From positions 1-64,000 of the forward strand of contig NZ_JADWYX010000051.1 of the NCBI RefSeq assembly GCF_016786355.1: a stretch of 64,000 bases of DNA, read 5' to 3'. Below the pieces are notes generated by a model. It searched no databases. It worked only from the letters and a program-made list of their open reading frames with translations, and had not been told where the DNA came from. The position numbers were made by a program, and so were the translations under genes. This document shows, piece by piece, positions 51,704 through 60,531 of the stretch. The first letter of the stretch is position 1, and each line of letters starts with the position of its first letter. This DNA is from Frankia sp. AgB1.9 (lineage in GTDB: Bacteria > Actinomycetota > Actinomycetes > Frankiales > Frankiaceae).

Positions 51704-52513
51704 ATGCGGAGCCGCGACTATGGCCGAGATGTACTGGCGCCATCCGCGAAGAAGGCGCCAGCACCGATTCCCACCGTCGAGATTGAGTCGGAGCTCGTCG
51801 TGGAGGACCCGGTCAGCGGCTTCTGCGGCGCGGTCGTCGGCCTCGACGCCGACGGCGTGACGCTCGAGGACCGGTTCGGTGTGCGGCGGCTCTTCCCACT
51901 CGAGGAGGGCGCGTTCCTTGTCGAGGGCAGGCGGGTGACGCTGGTTCGGGCCCGCCGGGGTGGACCCGCCGGCCCGACCCGGACCGCCTCCGGCTCGGTC
52001 GCGGTGCCGAACGCGCCGGCCCGGGTCGCCCGGGCCAGCCGCATCTACGTCGAGGGACTGCACGACGCGGCCCTCGTCGAGCGGGTCTGGGGTGACGACC
52101 TGCGGGTCGAGGGGGTCGTCGTCGAGCCGCTGCACGGCGTCGACGACCTGCCCGCCATCGTGGCCACCTTCCGGCCAGGCCCGGGCCGGCGGCTCGGGGT
52201 CCTCGTCGACCACCTGGTGGCCGGCTCCAAGGAGAGCCGGATCGCCGCGTCCGTCACGGGTGAGCACGTTCTGGTCACCGGCCATCCGTACATCGACATC
52301 TGGCAGGCGGTGAAGCCGGCCGCGGTCGGCATCCGCGCCTGGCCGGAGGTGCCGCGGGGCGAGGTGTGGAAGGAAGGCGTGTGCCGCGCGCTGGGCGTGC
52401 GGGAGCCGGCGGAGATGTGGCGCCGGGTCCTGGCCAGCGTGGACAGCTACAGCGACCTGGAGGTAGGCCTCCTGCGAGCCGTCGAGGAGCTCATCGACTT
52501 TGTTACCGGATGA
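51704..52513 (+). CDS. DUF3097 domain protein
   Basis: The 269-residue protein matches DUF3097: PTVEIESELVVEDPVSGFCGAVVG, ASRIYVEGLHDAALVERVWGDDLR, GVLVDHLVAGSKESRIA, VLVTGHPYIDIWQAVKP. The EGxxDA and VDHL segments suggest a TOPRIM-like fold, which is inference. Function is unknown. The amidase follows 45 bases later. Confidence 0.87.
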   Translation: MRSRDYGRDVLAPSAKKAPAPIPTVEIESELVVEDPVSGFCGAVVGLDADGVTLEDRFGVRRLFPLEEGAFLVEGRRVTLVRARRGGPAGPTRTASGSVAVPNAPARVARASRIYVEGLHDAALVERVWGDDLRVEGVVVEPLHGVDDLPAIVATFRPGPGRRLGVLVDHLVAGSKESRIAASVTGEHVLVTGHPYIDIWQAVKPAAVGIRAWPEVPRGEVWKEGVCRALGVREPAEMWRRVLASVDSYSDLEVGLLRAVEELIDFVTG

Positions 52514-52558
52514 GCGGATGAGCCCGCCCGGGCCCGTGCACGAACCGTGGGGCGACGG

Positions 52559-53458
52559 ATGACGTCCGGCCGGCGCGGGCCGGGCCTGGCCACGGTTCGC
52601 GGGGTGCCCCGCGTGGTGCTCGCCGCGATCGCTGTCGTCGTGCTGCTCGCGGCCACGGTCGCCTGGCTGCTGGTCGGCCGGGCCGCCGGGGGCGCAGGGA
52701 CGACGGCCGGCGTGGACCCGCCCACGCGGCTCGGGGGTGTGGCCGTCGGCTCGCTGCCACCACCGGTGCCCCTGCCCTCGGTGGACGCCCGCGGCCGGGT
52801 GGTCGTCATCGACCCGGGCCATGACGGTGGCAACGGCGCGGCACCGGCCCAGATCAACCGTAAGGTCGACGCCGGTGGGTTCCTGAAGGAGTGCGACACC
52901 GTCGGCGCCGAGACCGACGCCGGCTACCCGGAGCACGCCTTCACCTTCGACGTGGCGACCCGGGCGGCGGCGCTGCTGCGCGCCAGGGGAGTGACCGTGG
53001 TGCTCACCCGCGACGACGACACCGGCGTCGGGCCCTGCGTCGACGCCCGCGCCAGGGCCGGTGCCGCGGCGCACGCCGACGTCTCGGTCTCGATCCACGC
53101 CGATGGCGGGCCCCCCGGCGGCTCCGGGTTCCACGTCATCGCGCCGAACCGGGCGCCGGACGGGGTCAACGAGGGCATCCTGGCCGCGTCGGCGCGGCTC
53201 GCCACTGGGCTGCGGGACGCCTACGAGGCAGCGACCGGCGAGCGGCCCGCGAACTACCTCGCCAACCAGGAGGGGATCGTCGACCGGTCCGACCTCGGCG
53301 GCCTGAACCTCTCGACCGTGCCGAAGGTCTTCATCGAGTGCGCCAACATGCGCAACGCTGTCGACGCGGCCCGGGTGTCCGACCCCGTCTGGCGTCAGCG
53401 CGCGGCCGAGGGCATCGTCGCGGGCATCCTGCGCTATCTCGCGGCGCCGCCCGGCTGA
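52559..53458 (+). CDS. N-acetylmuramoyl-L-alanine amidase (Amidase_3), membrane-anchored
   Basis: The 299-residue protein has a transmembrane helix at about residues 18-40 and an Amidase_3 domain: zinc ligand His88 (DPGHDGG), Glu near 125, His180 (SVSIHADGG) and a C-terminal VFIECANMRNA Glu. It cleaves the amide between muramic acid and the stem peptide outside the membrane. The ATG at 52559 or an upstream GTG at 52547 could start it. Confidence 0.92.
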   Translation: MTSGRRGPGLATVRGVPRVVLAAIAVVVLLAATVAWLLVGRAAGGAGTTAGVDPPTRLGGVAVGSLPPPVPLPSVDARGRVVVIDPGHDGGNGAAPAQINRKVDAGGFLKECDTVGAETDAGYPEHAFTFDVATRAAALLRARGVTVVLTRDDDTGVGPCVDARARAGAAAHADVSVSIHADGGPPGGSGFHVIAPNRAPDGVNEGILAASARLATGLRDAYEAATGERPANYLANQEGIVDRSDLGGLNLSTVPKVFIECANMRNAVDAARVSDPVWRQRAAEGIVAGILRYLAAPPG

Positions 53459-53803
53459 CCGCCAGCGGTGTCGGCGCAGGTCAGGGGTGGCGCCGGACCG
53501 TTCGTGCCCACGTCGAGGCCCACGAGTGACCCATCGCGTTGACCGTCCCGCAACATCTGGACGACGCTCGCGCGCTGTTCGACGGTCGGGCTTAGCGTCC
53601 GCTAGAGTGCTCCTTGTCGCCGACGGAGACAGGTTCCGGCGGAGACAGGCCGAGGTGAGCCAAGTAGGGCAAACCGGGGTCAAGCGGACAGGATTTCTTC
53701 TGGTACGCTTCGCAAGGCAAAGAGCAAGAGGCGCCACGGAACACGGCTGAGCAGCACCTGGTCGTGAAGCAGGACGCGAGTCCTGTAGAGTGAGCGCACA
53801 CAT
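53459..53803. other. Gene-free leader region of the tRNA cluster
   Basis: About 345 bases without a gene. TAGAGT hexamers at 53603-53608 and 53786-53791 could be -10 boxes; the second lies 12 bases before tRNA-Gly. No clear -35 partner is visible. Confidence 0.4.
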
Positions 53804-53876
53804 GCGGACGTGGCTCAGTTGGTAGAGCATCACCTTGCCAAGGTGAGGGTCGCGGGTTCGAATCCCGTCGTCCGCT
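53804..53876 (+). tRNA. tRNA-Gly (anticodon GCC)
   Basis: The acceptor GCGGACG pairs with CGTCCGC, and there is a TTGCCAA anticodon loop and GGTTCGAATCC T arm. The 73-base cloverleaf is complete. CCA is not encoded. Confidence 0.97.
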
Positions 53877-53922
53877 CGGAAGTAGCGAGGTCAAGAGGTC
53901 CAGCCAGTCGCGGCCTCCCCCC

Positions 53923-53994
53923 GGCGGAGTGGCCGAGTGGTTTAGGCAAGGGCCTGCAAAGCCCTGTACGCGGGTTCGATTCCCGCCTCCGCCT
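53923..53994 (+). tRNA. tRNA-Cys (anticodon GCA)
   Basis: The GGCGGAG acceptor pairs with CTCCGCC, with anticodon GCA in CTGCAAA, GGTTCGATTCC T arm and discriminator T, as expected for tRNA-Cys. Confidence 0.95.
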
Positions 53995-54035
53995 CGCACT
54001 TACCCACGTGCAGCATTCCCACGGTGCACAGTTGA

Positions 54036-54107
54036 GGGCGATTAGCTCAGTGGGAGAGCGCTACCTTGACACGGTAGAGGTCACTGGTTCAATCCCAGTA
54101 TCGCCCA
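54036..54107 (+). tRNA. tRNA-Val (anticodon GAC)
   Basis: The GGGCGAT acceptor pairs with ATCGCCC, with anticodon loop TTGACAC and T arm GGTTCAATCCC. It is the third tRNA of the cluster. Confidence 0.96.
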
Positions 54108-54128
54108 CGAGCCGGGATTCCTATGCTT

Positions 54129-54147
54129 GTCGCCCCTTCGGGGCGAC
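54129..54147 (+). terminator. Hairpin just after tRNA-Val(GAC)
   Basis: GTCGCCCC-TTC-GGGGCGAC forms a perfect 8-bp stem 22 bases after the tRNA. It probably ends the tRNA-Gly-Cys-Val transcript. Confidence 0.65.
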
Positions 54148-54162
54148 TTCGCTCCGGCCGCA

Positions 54163-54226
54163 ATGTCTGCCCAGGGGGACGACCCCCTGGAACCCCCGGG
54201 TCAGGGGCTCCGTCCCCGACACCCCC
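54163..54226 (+). repeat. 64-bp tRNA-Val-downstream repeat, copy 1
   Basis: It begins ATGTCTGCCCAGGGGGACGA, contains the CCAGGGGG...CCCCCTGG hairpin and GGGTCAGGGGCT, and ends CGACACCCCC. It matches 60 of 64 positions with the copy at 56573. Confidence 0.85.
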
Positions 54227-54227
54227 A

Positions 54228-54261
54228 GGGCCGCCGCGCTTCGCGCGAGCGGCCCTTTTTT
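54228..54261 (+). terminator. GC hairpin with T-run
   Basis: GGGCCGC plus CGCGC arms (54228-54239) pair with GCGCG and GCGGCCC (54243-54255), followed by six T residues. This is a classical intrinsic terminator at the end of the tRNA-downstream repeat. Confidence 0.8.
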
Positions 54262-54593
54262 CGTGTGGGCGTTCTAGTCTTTCGGGTCCGGGTGGGGGAC
54301 TGGTTCAGGATGGCTTTTGCCTCGGGCGTTTTGTCTGGTGCTGGTGGTTCCGTGACGGCTCTTTCGGTGGGCGGGGTGCTGGCGGATGTTTTGGCCGGGC
54401 GCCGCCGCGGGCTTCCGACGTTGTTTCGGTGCGGGATTTTTTGCTTCGTGGGGTTGGGTGGTGGGTTTCTTTGTCTTCTGGGTTTTGGCGGTGGGGCGTT
54501 TCTCGTGGGTCTCGCGTTCCTGGGGAGTGGGGCTGGTGGGGTGTTTGCCGGGGTGGGGGAGCGCGATGAGGTCGGTGTGTGGCGTCGGCGATG
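54262..54593. other. Strongly G/T-rich non-coding stretch
   Basis: The plus strand is dominated by G and T (for example GGGTTGGGTGGTGGG near 54453) with little A. Open frames cross it but give AC- or GT-driven low-complexity peptides. I regard it as non-coding. Confidence 0.6.
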
Positions 54594-55331
54594 ATGGGAC
54601 GCGTGGCTCGACTGAATGATCTGGGGCAGCCCGTGGGAGAGCCGGTCGAGTGGTCCGGCGCCCAGGCGCCACAGGTACGCGACCTCGTCGGGCGGTGGGT
54701 GCGGCTGTGCCCGCTGTCCGCCGCCGAACACGCGCGGCACGTCGTGGACCGACTGGGCGTGCACCCTGACCTGTGGACCTACCAGGGGGACGACGCGCCG
54801 GGCGACGCCCTGACCGCGGGGCGTGCGATCACCGCGATGACAGAGCGGGCGGACACCTGCGCCTTCGCGATCGTGGACCGGGCCAGCGATGCGTTTCAGG
54901 GCAGGGTCGCCCTGTTGCGCAGCCAGCCGAGCGTTGGCTCCATCGAGGTTGGCTGGATCATCTACGCGCCGTCCCTGCAGCGGACCCGCGCCGCCACCGA
55001 GGTGCAGTACCTGCTGATGCGGTACGCCTTCGACGAGCTGGGCTACCGCCGGTACGAATGGAAGTGCGACAGCCTGAACCAGCCTTCCCGGGCGGCCGCC
55101 ACGCGGTTGGGTTTCGTCGAGGAAGGGACCTGGCGCAACGCCCTGGTCGTGAAGGGGCGCAACCGGGACACCACCTGGTTCTCGATCACCGACCGGGAAT
55201 GGCCGCTCGTCCGGCAGGGGTTCGAGGCCTGGCTGGCCGACGACAACTTCGACGAGTCGGGCCGCCAACGGCAGACCCTCGCCGACCTGCGCGCGATACG
55301 TGCGCCGCGGTCGGCGGGAGTCCCCACCTGA
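54594..55331 (+). CDS. GNAT-family N-acetyltransferase
   Basis: The 245-residue protein has GNAT features: VRLCPLSAAEHA, FAIVDRASDAFQGRVALLR, SIEVGWIIYAPSLQRTRAATEV (acetyl-CoA site), FDELGYRRYEWKCDSLNQPSRAAATRLGFVEEG. It resembles RimJ/RimL-like enzymes. The substrate is unknown. ATG 54594 and 54591 are equivalent starts with weak ribosome sites. Confidence 0.9.
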   Translation: MGRVARLNDLGQPVGEPVEWSGAQAPQVRDLVGRWVRLCPLSAAEHARHVVDRLGVHPDLWTYQGDDAPGDALTAGRAITAMTERADTCAFAIVDRASDAFQGRVALLRSQPSVGSIEVGWIIYAPSLQRTRAATEVQYLLMRYAFDELGYRRYEWKCDSLNQPSRAAATRLGFVEEGTWRNALVVKGRNRDTTWFSITDREWPLVRQGFEAWLADDNFDESGRQRQTLADLRAIRAPRSAGVPT

Positions 55332-55377
55332 GCAGCCACCTGAAAGTGGAGGCCCCCGGGCCTACGGCATGAGAAAA

Positions 55378-55407
55378 GCCCGCCCGGTGGTTTCCCACCG
55401 GACGGGC
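55378..55407. terminator. Bidirectional hairpin terminator
   Basis: GCCCGCCCGGTGG pairs with CCACCGGACGGGC with one mismatch around TTTC. It lies between the convergent GNAT and SsgA-like genes. Confidence 0.8.
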
Positions 55408-55484
55408 CTGGCGATTTTGTCGTTCGCCGGACGGTGCCCGCACCGGATTCTCCGCGGGTCGGGCTTCCGCCCGACCCGGGCGCA

Positions 55485-55916
55485 TCACCGGTCGGGGCCG
55501 CCCCAGATGAGCAGGGCCAGCTCGGCGTCGAGGTCGATCACGTCGCTCTCGCTTCCGAGCGGGACCGCCGCATAGGTGCGCCGCAGGAAAGCGAGCACCT
55601 CCGAGCGCGGCATTTCGAACAGCGCGTGCCCTGACGGACTGGACAGCGACAGGCAGACGATCCTTCCGCCTGACTGCGCGGCCGGCCAGACCTGAACGTC
55701 GCCGTCGCCTGCTGGGCGGCGCACTCCGTCACTCAGGAGCTGGCGGGCGAAGGTCCACTCGACGACCTCGTCCGCTCCGGTGCGGAACCCGATGCTGACC
55801 GCGTATGGGTCATCGGGCTCGTACCGGACCGTCGCGGCGACGGGGACCGGGGCCCCTCCGGGCACGACGAGCCGGAGGGCGAGTTCTGCGGTGATCGAAT
55901 CGTGACGAATAGTCAT
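55485..55916 (-). CDS. ssgB: SsgA-like sporulation and cell division protein (SsgB type)
   Basis: The 143-residue protein matches the SsgA-like family: ELALRLVVPGGAPVPVAATVRYEPDDPYAVSIGF, VEWTFARQLLSDGV, GDVQVWPA, and LDAELALLIW at the end. In Streptomyces SsgB recruits FtsZ to sporulation septa; family members occur in morphologically complex actinobacteria. This fits a sporulating or filamentous host. ATG 55916 is fixed by the conserved N-terminus. Confidence 0.88.
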   Translation of the reverse strand: MTIRHDSITAELALRLVVPGGAPVPVAATVRYEPDDPYAVSIGFRTGADEVVEWTFARQLLSDGVRRPAGDGDVQVWPAAQSGGRIVCLSLSSPSGHALFEMPRSEVLAFLRRTYAAVPLGSESDVIDLDAELALLIWGGPDR

Positions 55917-56447
55917 CGGGCGGCCTCTCAGCGGTGCGGTGGTGCGGGCGAGCACCCGTGTAACGAGATGGTTCCCTCTCTGAGGCTCGTAGGAAACAAG
56001 ATTATGCCAAGACAACATCCGTTACGGCCGTTCGCGCCACTTGCCCGGCCAGGGAGTGGTGCCCACCTTCGTGAGGCCCCCGAACCGGCGTGGCCCCGGT
56101 GTCGGGCCGCGTCTTGAGAGATGACGACGGACCGGTTCCTGGTCCATCGGGAGCCCCCCAGACACGGTCCTCGCTGCCGTGGCCGTGCGCAGACATCGTT
56201 CCCCGCGCAGCGGACCTCAACCCCGGCGAGAACCGTCCAACGCCCATGGGACCACCAGCGGCCGGACATCGCAGAGACATCGGCCGGACACGCCCTCGAT
56301 ACCGGCCAGTCTGCGAGCGAGACGCCACCGACACGCCGTCCGCACCTCCCGTCAGGTTGTGTAAGCTGAGCCCGCAGCACGATCGACATGCGCCCAGCGG
56401 GACCTGTCCTCGGACCCTCACCCGGCCGGTCGAAGTGCTTGCGGCTC
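55917..56447. other. Gene-free stretch before tRNA-Val(CAC)
   Basis: About 530 bases with no recognisable gene. The ssgB promoter should be near 55920-56000, where the sequence is A/T-richer (GAAACAAGATTATG). Confidence 0.5.
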
Positions 56448-56519
56448 GGGCGTATAGCTCAGTGGTAGAGCGCTGCCTTCACACGGCAGAGGCCCGTGGT
56501 TCGAAACCACGTACGCCCA
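56448..56519 (+). tRNA. tRNA-Val (anticodon CAC)
   Basis: The GGGCGTA acceptor pairs with TACGCCC, with anticodon loop TTCACAC and T arm GTGGTTCGAAACCAC. It is separate from the tRNA-Val(GAC) 2.3 kb upstream. Confidence 0.96.
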
Positions 56520-56572
56520 CCGAGTCGGCTCCGCGTGTTCGCCGCTTTTGGCGGCTTCACCATGGACCCGCG

Positions 56573-56636
56573 ATGCCTGCCCAGGGGGGCGACCCCCTGG
56601 AACCCCCGGGTCAGGGGCTTCGCCCCCGACACCCCC
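56573..56636 (+). repeat. 64-bp tRNA-Val-downstream repeat, copy 2
   Basis: It starts ATGCCTGCCCAGGGGGGCGA and ends CGACACCCCC, 53 bases after the tRNA. It differs from the first copy at four positions. Confidence 0.85.
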
Positions 56637-56638
56637 GT

Positions 56639-56935
56639 TTGTTCGCCTTCGGCTTCACTTCCCGGGTTCGCCGCCGTTGGCGGCTGCCCGTGGGGGCCTC
56701 GGCTTCGCCTTCGGCGTCCGGTTTGTTCGCCTTTGGCTTCACGTCACGCTCTGGGGGCGCCGGCGTTGGCGGCTTCCTCGGCGTGGCGCCTTTGGGCTTC
56801 GCCCTCGGCGTCCGGTTTGTTCGCCTTCGGCTTCACTTCACTGGTTGGGTTCGCCGCCGCTGGCGGCTCCCCGCGGGGGCCTCAGCTTCGCTCTCGGCGT
56901 CTCGTCTGTTCGCCTTCGGCTCACATCACTGGGTT
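56639..56935 (+). repeat. ~90-bp imperfect tandem repeats, about 3.5 copies
   Basis: The anchor TTGTTCGCCTTCGGCTTCAC recurs at 56639, 56723, 56817 and (as CTGTTCGCCTTCGGCTCACA) at 56906, with periods of 84-94 bases. Each unit also has a GCCGCCG-TTGGCGGC-type hairpin, then GGGGGCCTCGGCTTCGCC. No protein reading is convincing. Confidence 0.8.
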
Positions 56936-57407
56936 GGTCTGGGTGGCTCCCTTGGGGGTGGCGGTGCCTGGGCGGCTGGGTTTGGGCGCCGGGTGGGTGG
57001 GGCGTCGTCTGGAGTCTCGTGGGTGGGGGGACGACGGGCCACTGATCGATGAGGGGGGCGTCCGGGTTCGGGGGAGTACGGGGCGGGCGGGTCACCCTGG
57101 GCGTCGGCGTGGCGCGGGGCGGAGTCACCCGGTGCGGCTGGTGACGGCGCCGTCAGGGGGGCGTGGACGACCGCCTGGGAGCCGAGCAGGGGTGCTCCCC
57201 AGGCGTGGATTGGGCGGCGTTCTCGGCTGGGAGTGCTGGTACGGTCGGGGGCGCGGTTCCCCGGGGCGCCGTCGGCGCGGCGCCGGACGGGCTGTTGCCT
57301 GATGTCAGAGTCGTCTCTGCGAGAGTCGTCTGAGGTCAGAGCCGTCGGCGGGGCTGCCGTGGAACGGACATGAGGTAGAGGTCCTTGCGCAGCAAGCTGG
57401 ACAGCCG
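56936..57407. other. G-rich non-coding stretch
   Basis: After the tandem repeats the plus strand is G/T-rich (GGGTGGGTGGGGCG, GTGGGGGGACG) up to about 57250, like the stretch after the first tRNA-Val. I see no gene until the HIT protein. Confidence 0.5.
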
Positions 57408-58007
57408 GTGACCGATCCCATTGCGCCCGCCGGAGACCCCGGCCGGCCGGCCGGGGCAGCGGGGGTCCCCCTCGACGAGCAGGCCGGCGTCGGCATGCGG
57501 GACGCGTTCCAGCGGCTCTACACGCCCCACCGGATGGCCTACATCAAGGGCGAGAACCGGACCGACGACAGCGCCTGCCCGTTCTGCGAGATCCCGGGCC
57601 TGAGCGATGCGGACGGCCTGGTCGTCGCGCGGGGCGTCGAGGTCTACGCCGTGCTGAACCTCTATCCGTACAACGCCGGGCACCTGATGGTCGTCCCGTA
57701 CCGGCACGTGGCCGACTACGCCGACCTCACCCCGGACGAGGCCGTCGAGATGGCGTTCTTCATGCAGAAGGCGCTGCGCGCGCTGCGGCTGGCCAGCGGC
57801 GCCCACGGCTTCAACACCGGGATGAACCTCGGCACGATCGCCGGTGCCGGCATCGCCGCGCACGTTCACCAGCACGTCGTCCCGCGCTGGGGCGGCGACA
57901 CGAACTTCATGCCGGTTGTCGGCGGCACCCGGGTGTTGCCCGAGCTGCTCCCCGACACCCGCACCCTCGTCGCCGAGGCCTGGGAGAAGGTGGCAGACCA
58001 GGCCTGA
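57408..58007 (+). CDS. HIT-family nucleotide hydrolase/phosphorylase
   Basis: The 199-residue protein has the histidine triad His152-V-His154-Q-His156 in AHVHQHVVPRW and CPFCEIP zinc-like cysteines. It resembles actinobacterial AP4A phosphorylase-type HIT proteins. In mycobacteria the equivalent gene precedes pgsA1. The GTG at 57408 gives about 35 low-complexity residues before the core. Confidence 0.9.
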   Translation: MTDPIAPAGDPGRPAGAAGVPLDEQAGVGMRDAFQRLYTPHRMAYIKGENRTDDSACPFCEIPGLSDADGLVVARGVEVYAVLNLYPYNAGHLMVVPYRHVADYADLTPDEAVEMAFFMQKALRALRLASGAHGFNTGMNLGTIAGAGIAAHVHQHVVPRWGGDTNFMPVVGGTRVLPELLPDTRTLVAEAWEKVADQA

Positions 58008-58049
58008 GGCCGGAACGGGTGCCCATCGCCCGTTCCGGCCGCCGTCGCC

Positions 58050-60164
58050 TCAGCCGGAGCGGTCCTTGAGGACGGTCGCCGCGAGCTGCTCGGGCATCGG
58101 CTCGTAGCGGGTGAGGTGACGGGTGAAGGTGCCCGTGCCGTGGCTGAGCGCGCGCAGCTCGATGGCATACCGGAGCATCTCCAGCTCTGGGACCTCCGCG
58201 CGGACCACCGTGCGGCCCACATCGCCGGCGCCCAGCGGCTCCATGCCGATGACCCGGCCGCGCCGGCCGGACAGGTCGCCCATCACCGCGCCGACGTGCT
58301 CGTCCGGCACGAGCACCGACACGTCCAGCAGCGGCTCGAGCAGGGCCACCCCGGCCTTCGCGGCCGCGTCGCGCAGCGCGAGCCCACCAGCCACCTGGAA
58401 GGCCAGATCGGACGAGTCGACGCTGTGCGCCTTCCCGTCGACCAGCCGGACCCGGATGTCCACCATCGGGTTCCCGGTCGCGACGCCCCTGGCCAGCTGG
58501 GCGGCGAGCCCCTTCTGGACCGACGGGATGAACGCCCGCGGGACCGCGCCGCCGACCACCTCGTCGACGAACTCGAAGCCCGCGCCCGGCGGCAACGGTT
58601 CCACCTCGATCTGGCAGATCGCGTACTGGCCGTGCCCGCCGGACTGCTTGACGTGCCGGCCCAGGCCGTGGGCCGGGCCGCGGACCGTCTCCCGCAGCGC
58701 GATCCGGGGCTCCGCGCGATCCACGTCGACGCCGTACCGGCCCGAAAGCCGTTCGATCAGGACGTCGGCGTGCGCCTCACCCATACACCACAGCAGCAGC
58801 TGCCCGGTCTCCGCGTCCGTGCGGACCGTCACCGTCGGGTCCTCGGCGGCCAGCCGGGACAGCGCCGTCGGCAGTTTGTCCTCGTCGGACTTCGTCCTGG
58901 CCGTGATCGCGACCGGCAGCAGCGGCTCGGGCATCATCCACGGGGCGAGCAGCCGGGGGTTGTCCCGGTCCGAGAGGGTGTCACCGGTCTCGGCGGCGCC
59001 GAGCTTGGTCACCACGCAGATCCCGCCCGCGGCGCAGGCGTCGACCGCGCGCAGCGACGTGCCGTCCGGCGCCTGCAGCGCGCCGACCTTCTCGTCGACG
59101 TCGTGGTCGGGGTGGCCGGCGGCGGCCCGGCCATGGCCGCTGACGTGCACGGTCGCGTCGGGGCGCAGCGTGCCGGAGAAGACCCGCACCAGGGACATCC
59201 GGCCGACGTAGGGGTCGGTCGTCGTGCGGACCACCTCGGCGAGCAGCGGGCCGTCCGGGTCAGCGGCCATCCCCGGGCAGCCGGAGCCGTCACACCGGGT
59301 CAGCGGTGGCAGCGGGTGCTCGGCGGGGGAGGGGAACGCGTCGACCATCAGGTCGAGCAGCTCGACCGAGCCGACCGGGAGGCCGACGCCGCTCGCGGTC
59401 CGGGCGAAGGGCAGCACCGGGTGGAAATGACCGCGGGCGATCGCGGTCTCGGCGTCGTCCAGCAGCGTCCGCGGGTCGAGCTCCTCGCCGCCGAGGTAGC
59501 GGTCGAGCAGGGTCTCGTCCTCGCTCTCGGCGATGATGCCCTCGATGAGCGCGCCACGGGCGTCCTGGGCCGCGCCGTCGAGCTCGGCGCGGTCGGCCAG
59601 GTCGTGCCGGTCCTTGCCGGCGTACTCGACGACGTGGCCCGTCAGCAGCCCGACCAGGCGGGCACCGGCGCCGGCCTGGTCGGCGCCGTCCGGCAGGTAG
59701 ACGGGGAGCACCCCGGCGCCGAACGCCTCCTGGCAGGCGGTGACGGCGGCGGCGAAGTCGGCCCGTGGGTGGTCGAGGCGGGTGACGACGACCGCGCGGG
59801 GCATGTCGACCGCCGCGCACTCGGCCCACAGCGCCCGCGTCGCGCCGTCGACCCCGTCGACCGCGCTGACGACGAACAGGGCGGCGTCGGCGGCCCGCAG
59901 GCCGGCGCGCAGCTCGCCGACGAAGTCCGGGTAGCCCGGCGTGTCCAGCAGATTGATCGTCATGTCGCGGTGGCGCAGCGCTGACAGCGTCAGGTTGATC
60001 CCGCGGGACGAGCGGTGTTCGGCGTCCCCGTGGCGGCCCTGCTGGGCCGCGCCGGCGCCACCGGCACCGGCCACGGCCAGCAGGTCCTCGGCCAGCGCGG
60101 TCTTGCCCGCGCCGGTATGACCCACGAGGACGACGTTGCGGACTTCAGCCGCGGTAGACGGCAT
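58050..60164 (-). CDS. Elongation factor G-like GTPase
   Basis: The 704-residue protein has P-loop GHTGAGKT (15-22), DTPGYPDF (G3) and the full EF-G domain order. The G4 motif NKxD is replaced by TRLD and the G2 effector region is weak, like the EF-G2-type paralogue of actinobacteria. Its ribosomal role is doubtful. It is on the opposite strand between the HIT and pgsA genes, interrupting the usual PIM cluster order. ATG 60164 is set by the N-terminus. Confidence 0.9.
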   Translation of the reverse strand: MPSTAAEVRNVVLVGHTGAGKTALAEDLLAVAGAGGAGAAQQGRHGDAEHRSSRGINLTLSALRHRDMTINLLDTPGYPDFVGELRAGLRAADAALFVVSAVDGVDGATRALWAECAAVDMPRAVVVTRLDHPRADFAAAVTACQEAFGAGVLPVYLPDGADQAGAGARLVGLLTGHVVEYAGKDRHDLADRAELDGAAQDARGALIEGIIAESEDETLLDRYLGGEELDPRTLLDDAETAIARGHFHPVLPFARTASGVGLPVGSVELLDLMVDAFPSPAEHPLPPLTRCDGSGCPGMAADPDGPLLAEVVRTTTDPYVGRMSLVRVFSGTLRPDATVHVSGHGRAAAGHPDHDVDEKVGALQAPDGTSLRAVDACAAGGICVVTKLGAAETGDTLSDRDNPRLLAPWMMPEPLLPVAITARTKSDEDKLPTALSRLAAEDPTVTVRTDAETGQLLLWCMGEAHADVLIERLSGRYGVDVDRAEPRIALRETVRGPAHGLGRHVKQSGGHGQYAICQIEVEPLPPGAGFEFVDEVVGGAVPRAFIPSVQKGLAAQLARGVATGNPMVDIRVRLVDGKAHSVDSSDLAFQVAGGLALRDAAAKAGVALLEPLLDVSVLVPDEHVGAVMGDLSGRRGRVIGMEPLGAGDVGRTVVRAEVPELEMLRYAIELRALSHGTGTFTRHLTRYEPMPEQLAATVLKDRSG

Positions 60165-60531
60165 CTCGGCCTCCGTTCGGTCGTGCCGAACGCCTCCGAC
60201 GCGGCAGCGGAACTGGCGCGTCAGGGGACGGAGACCGCGACGGGCGCACCGGAACAGCGCGTTCGGTTGCGTGCGCCCCTGGCGATCCGCTCCCGGCGGA
60301 TCGCAGGAAGTCGGGCGGCCCTCCCTCGCTCGGACGGTTGCGACGTCGCCGCCCAGCGTGCGCCCCTGTGATGTAACGCACAAGACCTCGGCGGTTTCCC
60401 CCTGTGTGGCATGCCGTCCATCCAGGGCGCTGACCGGCCCGATGAGCCCTGGTGTGGCGGCCGGCCGGGCCGGCGCCGCTGGGTAGGGTGAACCCGCGCG
60501 AACACCCCGCGCCGGACACGACGGGACGGAC
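60165..60531. other. Gene-free divergent promoter region
   Basis: The 367 bases between the EF-G-like gene and pgsA should hold both promoters. No gene or strong repeat is visible. Confidence 0.5.

Noticed and set aside
54127-54594. 155-residue open frame in the GT-rich stretch
   Set aside because: Composition follows the GT skew and no protein features are seen.
56090-57052. 320-residue open frame through tRNA-Val and the tandem repeats
   Set aside because: It crosses a tRNA gene and the repeated part reads equally well in several frames.
54036-57407. An integrated element using tRNA-Val as attachment site
   Set aside because: No integrase or duplicated tRNA 3' end was found; the shared repeat begins more than 50 bases beyond the tRNA.
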